The notes under the pieces: model-generated | What the model saw: the letters and a program-made list of their open reading frames with translations, nothing else | What the model was told of the DNA's origin: nothing | Databases searched by the model: none | Part shown: positions 1 to 6,729 of the stretch, in pieces | Layout: each line of letters opens with the position of its first letter | Numbering within the stretch: the stretch's first letter is position 1 | Position numbers and translations under genes: made by a program | NCBI GenBank assembly: GCA_964633845.1 | Contig: CAZWLA010000013.1 | Span: 1 to 30,838, forward strand | Direction of reading: 5' to 3' | DNA from: JADHTT01 sp964633845 | GTDB lineage: Bacteria; Campylobacterota; Campylobacteria; Campylobacterales; Arcobacteraceae | DNA: 30,838 nucleotides

Positions 1-1
1 A

Positions 2-87
2 TGGTGCGACCGGCGAGATTTGAACTCGCACATCCGAAGGACACTACCCCCTCAAGGTAGCGTGTCTACCAATTCCACCACGGTCGC
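2..87 (-). tRNA. tRNA-Leu (anticodon GAG)
   Basis: On the minus strand an 86-nt class II cloverleaf can be folded. The acceptor stem GCGACCG (87-81) pairs fully with CGGTCGC, followed by discriminator A and an encoded CCA (4-2). The anticodon stem CTACC/GGTAG encloses the loop TTGAGGG, giving anticodon GAG (53-51), which reads CUC and CUU. A long variable arm and a T arm with stem GCGAG/CTCGC and loop TTCAAAT complete it. The long variable arm and GAG anticodon identify leucine. Its promoter lies at 108-100. Confidence 0.97.
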
Positions 88-99
88 AATATGGGTGGA

Positions 100-108
100 A
101 TTATACCA
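100..108 (-). promoter_or_regulatory. Extended -10 promoter of tRNA-Leu
   Basis: The minus strand reads TGG then TATAAT (108-100), an extended -10 (TGN-TATAAT). The predicted start site is about 6-7 nt further on, close to the mature tRNA 5' end at 87. No good -35 is visible at 17 bp. The bases after the -10 are TCCACCCAT, almost identical to those following the promoter at 30814-30819. Confidence 0.75.
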
Positions 109-137
109 AAAATAACTTATACACAGCTACTTTTAGC

Positions 138-143
138 TATAAT
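138..143 (+). promoter_or_regulatory. Putative -10 box for aspS-tilS
   Basis: TATAAT at 138-143, followed about 30 nt later by the SD GGAG (173-176) and the aspS ATG (182). No -35 match is visible, which is usual in Campylobacterota. A small inverted repeat AGCTA-CTTT-TAGCT (125-138) touches the box. Confidence 0.55.
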
Positions 144-181
144 CCAAAAAAATATAATAAACATACTATTATGGAGTATTC

Positions 182-1951
182 ATGAGAACACATTATTGTA
201 CAGAAGTTACAGAAGATAATATTGGCCAAAGAGTAGAAGTTGCTGGTTGGGTAAATAGTAGAAGAGATCACGGTGGATTAATCTTTATTGATTTAAGAGA
301 TAAAGGTGGAATTGTTCAGCTTGTATGTGATCCTGCAGATGATAAAGAATCATGGGAAACAGCAAATAAAGTTAGAGATGAATTTGTATTAATTGCATCA
401 GGAGTAGTTAGAGCCAGAGGTGAAGGATTAGAAAATCCAAAACTAAAGACTGGTAAGATTGAAATTGTACTAGACAATTTAGTGATTGAAAATAGATCTA
501 AGCCAATGCCATTTGACCTTAATGACCCAAAGGTAAATGAAGAGATCAAATTAAAAAATAGATTTTTAGAACTAAGAAGTGAAAAGTCTGCAAATATTTT
601 TCAACTAAGATCTAAAGTTGGTATTACTGTAAGAAATACTCTTGATGAATTAGGGTTTTTAGATGTTGAAACTCCTATTTTAACAAAATCAACTCCAGAA
701 GGTGCCAGAGATTACCTTGTGCCATCAAGAGTTCATGGTGGAGAGTTTTATGCGCTTCCTCAGTCACCACAACTTTTCAAACAACTTCTTATGGTATCCG
801 GGTTTGATAAGTATTATCAGATTGCTAAATGTTTTAGAGATGAAGATCTAAGAGCTGATAGACAGCCTGAGTTTACTCAAATAGATGTTGAGATGAGTTT
901 TTGTGATCAAGAAGATGTTATTAAAGTAGCTGAAAAAGTAATATATGATGTATTTGCAAAACTAGGTCACGATATTCCAACTTCATTTAAAAGAATGACA
1001 TATGCAGATGCTATGGAGAAGTATGGATCTGATAAACCAGATATGAGATATGATATGGCTATGGTTGAAGTAAGTGATATATTTGACCACTGTACATTAG
1101 ATATCTTCTCTAATATTGCAAAAGACAAGAAAAATAATAGAATTAAAGCACTTAAAGTACCAAATGGTGATAATATCTTCTCAAAAAGACAGATGAAAGG
1201 TTTTGAAGATTTCGTAAGAAAGTTTGGTGCTAGTGGACTTGGATACTTCCAGATGAAAGAGGATGGACTAAAAGGACCATTAAATAAATTCTTTGAAGAA
1301 ACTCCTGAAGCTCTAGATAATCTTGTAAAAAGATGTGAGATGGAAGTTGGAGATGTTATCTTCTTTGGTGCAGGTGCTAAGAAGCTTGTATGGGATTACA
1401 TGGGTAGGCTAAGAATTGAACTGGCAAATCAAATGGATATAATTCCACAAGATACATTTGAGTTTTTATGGGTTGTAGATTTCCCTATGTTTGAAACAGA
1501 AGATGGAAAGACAAAAGCACTACATCATCCATTTACAATGCCAAATTTAGAAAAATCTAATTTAGAAGATATTGAAGATATTGAAGATATTGAATCTATT
1601 GCATATGATATTGTATTAAATGGTACAGAGCTTGGTGGTGGATCAATTAGAATTCATAAAAGTGATCTTCAAGCAAAAGTATTCCAGTTAATGGGTATTT
1701 CAGATGAAGAAGCGCAAGAAAAATTTGGGTTCTTATTAGATGCTCTTGAATTTGGTGCACCTCCACATGGTGGATTTGCAATGGGTCTAGATAGACTTAT
1801 TATGATTTTAGCCAGAACAGATTCAATTAGAGATGTAATTGCATTCCCTAAAACTCAAAAAGCTCAATGTTTATTAGCAGATGCTCCAAGTAAAATTGAA
1901 AATGATCAGTTAAAAGAACTAAGTATTAGAGTTAGACAAACTGAACAATAG
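182..1951 (+). CDS. aspS: Aspartyl-tRNA synthetase, probably non-discriminating (Asp/Asn)
   Basis: This 589-residue enzyme charges tRNA-Asp with aspartate in the cytoplasm. The N-terminal OB-fold anticodon-binding domain holds RRDHGG (residues 27-32). The class II core contains motif 2 (FRDEDLRADRQPEFTQID) and motif 3 (GGFAMGLDRLIMIL), with the bacterial GAD insertion between them; length is normal for bacterial AspRS. Histidine 30 in place of the leucine of discriminating enzymes (RRDLG) suggests a non-discriminating AspRS that also makes Asp-tRNA-Asn for amidation by GatCAB; that is known for this phylum but inferred here. The start is fixed by GGAG at 173-176; an ATG at 171 runs straight into a stop. 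A three-copy in-frame GAAGATATT repeat lies at codons 462-470. tilS follows after 24 nt. Confidence 0.97.
   Translation: MRTHYCTEVTEDNIGQRVEVAGWVNSRRDHGGLIFIDLRDKGGIVQLVCDPADDKESWETANKVRDEFVLIASGVVRARGEGLENPKLKTGKIEIVLDNLVIENRSKPMPFDLNDPKVNEEIKLKNRFLELRSEKSANIFQLRSKVGITVRNTLDELGFLDVETPILTKSTPEGARDYLVPSRVHGGEFYALPQSPQLFKQLLMVSGFDKYYQIAKCFRDEDLRADRQPEFTQIDVEMSFCDQEDVIKVAEKVIYDVFAKLGHDIPTSFKRMTYADAMEKYGSDKPDMRYDMAMVEVSDIFDHCTLDIFSNIAKDKKNNRIKALKVPNGDNIFSKRQMKGFEDFVRKFGASGLGYFQMKEDGLKGPLNKFFEETPEALDNLVKRCEMEVGDVIFFGAGAKKLVWDYMGRLRIELANQMDIIPQDTFEFLWVVDFPMFETEDGKTKALHHPFTMPNLEKSNLEDIEDIEDIESIAYDIVLNGTELGGGSIRIHKSDLQAKVFQLMGISDEEAQEKFGFLLDALEFGAPPHGGFAMGLDRLIMILARTDSIRDVIAFPKTQKAQCLLADAPSKIENDQLKELSIRVRQTEQ
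1565..1591 (+). repeat. In-frame 9-bp tandem repeat within aspS
   Basis: Three exact copies of GAAGATATT (1565-1573, 1574-1582, 1583-1591) are followed by a degenerate fourth, GAATCTATT (1592-1600). They encode Glu-Asp-Ile three times and then Glu-Ser-Ile, just before the conserved AYDIVLNGTELGGGS segment. Because the unit is 9 bp, copy-number change keeps the frame. Confidence 0.9.
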
Positions 1952-1958
1952 GTTAGTT

Positions 1959-1972
1959 TATAATCGTATAAT
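1959..1972 (+). promoter_or_regulatory. Two TATAAT boxes abutting the tilS start
   Basis: TATAAT occurs at 1959-1964 and at 1967-1972, directly upstream of the tilS ATG (1976), and no Shine-Dalgarno sequence is visible there. If used, they would give a transcript with a leader of 0-5 nt, or one starting at the GTG codon at 1979. In such AT-rich DNA one or both may be fortuitous. Confidence 0.35.
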
Positions 1973-1975
1973 ATT

Positions 1976-2947
1976 ATGGTGCCATTAGAGATAAAAACAA
2001 AGAGGAATCTTTTAGCTTTCTCTGCTGGTATCGACTCTACAGCATTATTTTTTATACTTCTTGAAAATAATATCCCCTTCGACATTGCTATTGTTGACTA
2101 TGGTTTAAGGGAACAATCTAAAGATGAAGTAATTTATGCTCATCAATTAGCTTTAAAATATAATAAGCAAATATTTTTAAAAGAGTTTCCCTCTAATCAA
2201 AAATTTAGTGAAAAATCAGCTAGAGACTTTAGGTATGACTTCTTTAAAGAGCTTATAAGACAACACTCTTACGAGACACTATTGACTGCACATCAGTTAA
2301 ATGATAAGATAGAGTGGTTTATGATGCAATTATCCAAAGGTGCAGGTTTGGTTGAACTTATGGGTATGAAAGAGATAATTATACGAGATAATTATGTTTT
2401 GAGAAAGCCATTATTACAGTATTCAAAACAGGAATTGCAAGATTATCTTGATATAAATAAAATTAAATATTTTATTGATGAAACAAATATTGATCCCAAA
2501 TATAAGCGTAATTTTATAAGATCTAATTTTACAGATAAATTTATAGAAGAATATAATACTGGTGTAAAAAATAGCTTTAAATACTTAGAGGATGATCTAA
2601 AGTTGATTATTCCAAATATTGAAAAAAAAGAGATAGAACAGCTAAGTATATTTAATATATCCACTTTAAATAATAATCAAATCATAAGAGTGATTGATAA
2701 AGAGCTAAAAAAGCGAGGTGTCATCATAAGTAAAGCCACACGAGATAACATACTTCTAGAGAAAGAGATTACAGTTTCTCATAAAATAGCTATCTCTTTT
2801 GATAGTCATAAACTTTGGATTGCTCCATATATAAAAGCTACAATGACAAAAGAATTTAAAGAATATTGTAGAATTAAAAAGATCCCTGCAAATATACGGG
2901 GATATCTCTTTAAAATAAAAGAACTTATTGCTGATATTTTAGATTAA
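1976..2947 (+). CDS. tilS: tRNA(Ile)-lysidine synthase
   Basis: TilS uses ATP and lysine to convert C34 of the CAU-anticodon tRNA-Ile to lysidine, so that it reads AUA. The 323-residue protein begins with the PP-loop P-loop at residues 16-21, here SAGIDS instead of the usual SGGxDS. It continues with LLTAHQLNDKIEWFMMQLSKG, which corresponds to the family HHxDDQxET region in a degenerate form, and KPLLQYSKQELQDYL, typical of the N-type ATPase core. It is shorter than the E. coli enzyme (about 430 residues), so the C-terminal tRNA-binding domains are reduced. ATG 1976 has no clear SD. Its last 23 bp overlap the 3' end of the convergent gene at 2925-4400, and no terminator is visible between them. 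Confidence 0.88.
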   Translation: MVPLEIKTKRNLLAFSAGIDSTALFFILLENNIPFDIAIVDYGLREQSKDEVIYAHQLALKYNKQIFLKEFPSNQKFSEKSARDFRYDFFKELIRQHSYETLLTAHQLNDKIEWFMMQLSKGAGLVELMGMKEIIIRDNYVLRKPLLQYSKQELQDYLDINKIKYFIDETNIDPKYKRNFIRSNFTDKFIEEYNTGVKNSFKYLEDDLKLIIPNIEKKEIEQLSIFNISTLNNNQIIRVIDKELKKRGVIISKATRDNILLEKEITVSHKIAISFDSHKLWIAPYIKATMTKEFKEYCRIKKIPANIRGYLFKIKELIADILD

Positions 2948-4400
2948 AGATGATATCTAAATAAGATTGCTGATTTGTAATTATTATTGGGTATTGTACA
3001 TTTATTGCATTCTCTTGAAGTGATATTTTTTTTATTAGTTCATAAAACTGATTTGGATTTTTTAACTGTATATGCAATTTAAAATTATATGTATCATGAT
3101 TCTTATTTATTAAGTCAATTTTACTATCTTGTGGCATTAAAGATAGTACTAAGTCTTCTATTTGTTTTTTTGCTCTTGATTGTTTAGTATAACTTTTTAC
3201 TTGAGGTTTAATTCGATGTTTATTTTTTATTAGTTCATTATTATATATTTCACTATAATATATATTTTCTTTCATTTCTTGTGAGGACAATTTACTATTT
3301 TCATATATTTTCTTAATATTAGGCTCAAGATTTTTAATAAATGTATCAGGATATAAATTAGTTATTAGCATTGTTGAATTATCATGGTTAATAGAAATTT
3401 TATTGATAATTGTATCATATGTTATTGTATTTAAAATTTGTTTTATAGTTGATATCTTATCGTTATTTATTTTAATATGATCCTGAGTATTAAAGGCTAT
3501 ATCTTTAGTGATCTCTTTTTTGATACTTACAGTTGGCTGTTGTTTTATAATAGGTTCGTTAAGTATATTATTAATTGGAAGCATGGTATATATAATAATA
3601 AGTACCATAATAATTGCAATGGATAGTTTTAATATCATATTTGTACTTTTCTTATCTTTCATGCTTTTATAGCTTTTATCACCTTTTATTAATTCATCTT
3701 GAGTTAATTGTTGTATAGAGCTAGAAATATTAATTTTATGATGCTGGGCTTCTGTTGATACAGTTTTTAGACTATAAAAAAGATTTATATTCTTAATATT
3801 TGTAGCATTATTAACTAACTTATATTCTTTGAGAAATAATTTAACAGATTGTTCAATTTCTAACTGATAAATCTCTTGAAAAAGTTGTTGTTCGCTAATT
3901 GAATCAATAAAAAATTTAGATTGTTCTATCTCTTCTATAGTACTTAGTAAGCTTACATTGTTATATATGACTTTATAGTTTGTATCAGTAATAATTGCAT
4001 AAAGCTTATTATCAATTAGAAATAAATTTAGTTGAAAATATAATTTTTCTTGTTGAATATGATTAATCAAAATATGATATGGTGAAAATATTGCATCGCA
4101 GTTAATTTTAGAATATTTATCTAATAAGTTTTTATGAGTTTCTGTACTCATTGAGATTGTATTAGTGCTATTTAGCTGAACTGTCTTATATCCAATATCA
4201 GAATATAGATTTATTTTTTCAGAAGTAAGATTGTGAAGTAATGATATATATGTTTGTTTGTCTTTTGAGATATCGGCACTTATTTTAGATATTAAGTCTA
4301 TAGGAATTATATCATGTTGAATTAAAAACGAGCTATTTATATCATTATATGTATATTTAAATTGTTTCTCTTGAATGGAGATTGATATAAAATTTTCCAT
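2925..4400 (-). CDS. Unrecognised bitopic inner-membrane protein (GspL/PilM-PilN-like layout)
   Basis: I do not recognise this 491-residue protein. It is rich in Ile, Asn, Lys and Ser, has one cysteine (residue 101), and has no signal peptide. Residues 1-255 are predicted cytoplasmic, a single membrane span lies at about 256-277, and residues 278-491 would be periplasmic, ending in an alternating alpha/beta stretch (about 410-491). This layout, and hydrophobic strands such as LNLFLIDNKLYAIITD (125-140), resemble type II secretion GspL or a PilM-PilN fusion. That is inference from architecture only; no ATPase motif is visible. Its ATG overlaps the stop of the upstream acyltransferase (TAATG at 4402-4398), so it is the last gene of the HP0268-miaB-LPLAT operon. 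I recall a similar hypothetical gene at this place in Campylobacter (Cj0456c). Confidence 0.8.
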   Translation of the reverse strand: MENFISISIQEKQFKYTYNDINSSFLIQHDIIPIDLISKISADISKDKQTYISLLHNLTSEKINLYSDIGYKTVQLNSTNTISMSTETHKNLLDKYSKINCDAIFSPYHILINHIQQEKLYFQLNLFLIDNKLYAIITDTNYKVIYNNVSLLSTIEEIEQSKFFIDSISEQQLFQEIYQLEIEQSVKLFLKEYKLVNNATNIKNINLFYSLKTVSTEAQHHKINISSSIQQLTQDELIKGDKSYKSMKDKKSTNMILKLSIAIIMVLIIIYTMLPINNILNEPIIKQQPTVSIKKEITKDIAFNTQDHIKINNDKISTIKQILNTITYDTIINKISINHDNSTMLITNLYPDTFIKNLEPNIKKIYENSKLSSQEMKENIYYSEIYNNELIKNKHRIKPQVKSYTKQSRAKKQIEDLVLSLMPQDSKIDLINKNHDTYNFKLHIQLKNPNQFYELIKKISLQENAINVQYPIIITNQQSYLDIIFNLKYQQ

Positions 4401-5014
4401 TATAGTTCCATCTTTTGTTTGATGATATCTTTTGCTTCATCTTTGGTTGAGCCATCAATACTAAATGGTTCACTTACATTAAATATAATTGTACCAAAAG
4501 GTTTTGGGATTATAAATTTATCCCATGATTTTAATTGCCAGTACTTTGATGGTTTATATGAAAAATAATATATATCTGCATCTGTTTTTTGTGCTAGTGC
4601 TACAATACCATCTGCTACACTGTAAATTGGTCCCCTTGGACCATCTGGAGTAATTGCAACATTATTACCATGTTTAAGCTCTTTAATTGCACCAATTAGT
4701 GCTTTTACTCCACCTTTGCTACTTGAGCCTCTAATTGATTGAACACCTAAATGATTTACCATTTTAGCAATACCCTCACCATCACTATGATTACTTATCA
4801 TTGCTTTATATGTTTTGTTAGGCTGGAACTTTTTGAAAAGGTATGGTTGCATAAGGAGATTGCCATGCCAAAATGCTGCAATAATTGCTTTGTTTGGTTT
4901 AGATTTTGGAAAATTAAATACTTTTTTATTTGTTAAATATATTATTTTTGTAACTAAATATAGGATATAAGGTACAATTGTAACAGTAAAATATTTTTTT
5001 AATCCTCTTGCCAA
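4400..5014 (-). CDS. DUF374 / LPLAT-family acyltransferase-like membrane protein
   Basis: The 204-residue protein has an N-terminal hydrophobic anchor (about residues 8-27) and the DUF374 branch of the lysophospholipid acyltransferase fold. Visible motifs are AAFWHGNLLM (46-55), SNHSDGE (74-80, the catalytic-type His and Asp/Glu cluster), RGSSSKGG (95-102) and TPDGPRGP (122-129, the acceptor-phosphate-binding type motif). The family probably transfers acyl chains to a lipid at the inner membrane; the substrate is unknown. The start is TTG at 5014, only 2 nt after the miaB stop, with AGAGG of the miaB 3' end serving as SD. No in-frame ATG lies near enough to be an alternative. The downstream gene overlaps it by one base. 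Confidence 0.85.
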   Translation of the reverse strand: MARGLKKYFTVTIVPYILYLVTKIIYLTNKKVFNFPKSKPNKAIIAAFWHGNLLMQPYLFKKFQPNKTYKAMISNHSDGEGIAKMVNHLGVQSIRGSSSKGGVKALIGAIKELKHGNNVAITPDGPRGPIYSVADGIVALAQKTDADIYYFSYKPSKYWQLKSWDKFIIPKPFGTIIFNVSEPFSIDGSTKDEAKDIIKQKMEL

Positions 5015-5016
5015 AA

Positions 5017-6318
5017 CTAAATAACCTCTCCCTTTAAAGATGTTCTACTGGCATTTATAATTTTAACTTTGATAGTTTTTCCAAGTAGCTCATCACTACC
5101 TTTTACAAATACTTGACAGTTGTTATCACTAAAGCCCATGATTTCACCATTTGGTTTTAGATCTTCAAAAAGTATATTCATTGTCTTTCCAATGTTTGAA
5201 TCCATGTGTTCAACTTGATGTTGTTTATGTAGCTCTATAACTCTATCAAGCCTTTTTGATGCAGTTGCATCATCTACTTGATTTTCCATATGCATTGCTG
5301 GAGTTTCAGGTCTTGGAGAATATTTAAAATTAAATATTTGATCAAATTTTACTTGATTTATAATATCTATAGTATCTTCAAATTCTTCATCTGTTTCCCC
5401 TGGAAAACCTACAATAATATCTGTACTAATTCTAGCATCTGGTACTATAGATCTAATTTTTGCACATCTATTTAAAAACCACTCTTTTGTGTATCCTCTT
5501 TTCATCTCCTTAAGGACTCTAGTGTTCCCAGCTTGTAAAGGGACATGGATAGACTTACATATTTTATCATTTGAAGCAAATTCATTTATAAATTCATCAT
5601 CCATATGAAGAGGGTGTGGTGATGTAAATCTAATTCGTTCTAGTTTTTCAATTTTACTAACTGCTTGAAGAAGCTTAGTAAAGTTAAATTTATCTCTATT
5701 GTCACTAAAGTTTTTGCCATAGTTATTTACATTTTGTCCAAGTAGTAATACCTCTTTAGCTCCACTATCAACAGCTTTTTGAATCTCACCAATAATTAGC
5801 TCAGGTGGAATTGATATCTCTTCACCTCTAGTTGCTGGTACTATACAAAATGTACATTGTTTGTCACAGCCAAGTGATATGTTTACGCTAGCTTTATATA
5901 GCGTATTTCTATAAGGTGCAAATTCATAATTTGTTTCATCGTGATTAATATCAATCTCGACTGTACCTTTATTGTTTACTGCATGATGAATTTTTGATAC
6001 ATTTCTAGCACCTACGACAAAATCAACATATGGTGCTTTTTTTATAATATCTTTTCCTAAATGGCTAGCTGTACAGCCACATACTCCAACTTTCGCTGAA
6101 GATTTTTTCTTCTTTTTAAATTGACCTAATTCTGAAAATAGTTTTTGTACAGGTTTTTCTCTAACTGAACAAGTATTAATAATTATAAGATCTGCATCTT
6201 CTATATTTGTGATTTGTGTGTAATCGTCTTTGGAGTTTAATTCAGCAATGATATGCTCTGTATCTCGGGTGTTCATTGCACACCCAAGAGTTTCTATGAA
6301 AAGTTTTTTTTGTTCCAC
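5017..6318 (-). CDS. miaB: tRNA-2-methylthio-N6-dimethylallyladenosine synthase MiaB
   Basis: MiaB methylthiolates i6A37 of tRNAs reading UNN codons, using two 4Fe-4S clusters and S-adenosylmethionine. The 433-residue protein shows the N-terminal MTTase domain with Cys13 (LGCAMN), Cys50 (NTCSVRE) and Cys82 (VCGC). The radical-SAM triad is CDKQCTFC (Cys151, 155, 158), followed by PATRGEE. A C-terminal TRAM domain ends in SLKGEVI. Length is normal. The start codon is GTG at 6318, 12 nt after the stop of the upstream HP0268-family gene; no strong SD is visible, which suggests translational coupling. Codons 3-6 contain an A8 tract (6311-6304). Confidence 0.96.
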   Translation of the reverse strand: MEQKKLFIETLGCAMNTRDTEHIIAELNSKDDYTQITNIEDADLIIINTCSVREKPVQKLFSELGQFKKKKKSSAKVGVCGCTASHLGKDIIKKAPYVDFVVGARNVSKIHHAVNNKGTVEIDINHDETNYEFAPYRNTLYKASVNISLGCDKQCTFCIVPATRGEEISIPPELIIGEIQKAVDSGAKEVLLLGQNVNNYGKNFSDNRDKFNFTKLLQAVSKIEKLERIRFTSPHPLHMDDEFINEFASNDKICKSIHVPLQAGNTRVLKEMKRGYTKEWFLNRCAKIRSIVPDARISTDIIVGFPGETDEEFEDTIDIINQVKFDQIFNFKYSPRPETPAMHMENQVDDATASKRLDRVIELHKQHQVEHMDSNIGKTMNILFEDLKPNGEIMGFSDNNCQVFVKGSDELLGKTIKVKIINASRTSLKGEVI

Positions 6319-6330
6319 TGTGCTAGTGTC

Positions 6331-6573
6331 TTATAATACATGCACTTCGTACATATATGCATCATCTTCTAAACCATACTTAACTTCTCTAAAGTGTACA
6401 GTGTATCCATCATCTTCAAATGTATCTATTAAACTCATCATATCCTTATGTGAGTTGTCTTTATCAAAGTAAAATAATTTATCATTAATATCTTTTAATT
6501 CATCTTTTAGTTTTGATACTTTTACTTTCTTTGGTTTGCTTTTTAACTCTGTTCTTGCTAATAAAATATCCAT
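6331..6573 (-). CDS. HP0268-family small nuclease
   Basis: This 80-residue protein matches what I remember of Helicobacter pylori HP0268 in length and pattern, with a conserved core around FYF-x6-HKDM (residues 34-45) and a C-terminal acidic/aromatic YEVHVL. HP0268 has a small MutS-related-like fold and reported nicking endonuclease and purine-specific ribonuclease activity. The biological role is unknown, and activity here is inferred from homology. The start ATG at 6573 has SD AAGGA about 8 nt upstream. It is the first gene of the minus-strand operon with miaB, and is divergent from nusA across 156 bp. Confidence 0.85.
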   Translation of the reverse strand: MDILLARTELKSKPKKVKVSKLKDELKDINDKLFYFDKDNSHKDMMSLIDTFEDDGYTVHFREVKYGLEDDAYMYEVHVL

Positions 6574-6598
6574 CTTAAATCCTTATATAATATTTTTC

Positions 6599-6604
6599 AT
6601 TCTA
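6599..6604 (-). promoter_or_regulatory. Putative -10 box for the HP0268-miaB operon
   Basis: TAGAAT on the minus strand at 6604-6599, about 25 nt before the ATG at 6573 and its SD AAGGA. There is one mismatch to TATAAT and no recognisable -35. Divergent from the nusA promoter about 40 bp away. Confidence 0.4.
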
Positions 6605-6640
6605 GCTTAAAATTGCTTAATAGTTGATAAAGTATCATTG

Positions 6641-6649
6641 TGATAAAAT
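6641..6649 (+). promoter_or_regulatory. Extended -10 promoter of nusA-cysS
   Basis: TGATAAAAT (6641-6649) fits TGN-TAWAAT, the usual Campylobacterota sigma70 extended -10. It leaves a leader of about 75 nt before the nusA ATG. No clear -35 is seen. The pal promoter at 25891 has the same form. Confidence 0.6.
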
Positions 6650-6729
6650 TACCATCAACTACACATTGGACTCACAATATTTATCACATTAAAATTCAAT
6701 GTTAAGAAAATCCAAATATAGGAAAAATA

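Noticed and set aside
6304..6311. A8 tract (minus strand) at the start of miaB as a phase-variation tract
   Set aside because: Phase variation in this phylum mainly uses poly-G/C tracts in surface genes; miaB is a housekeeping gene and the tract encodes ordinary Lys codons.
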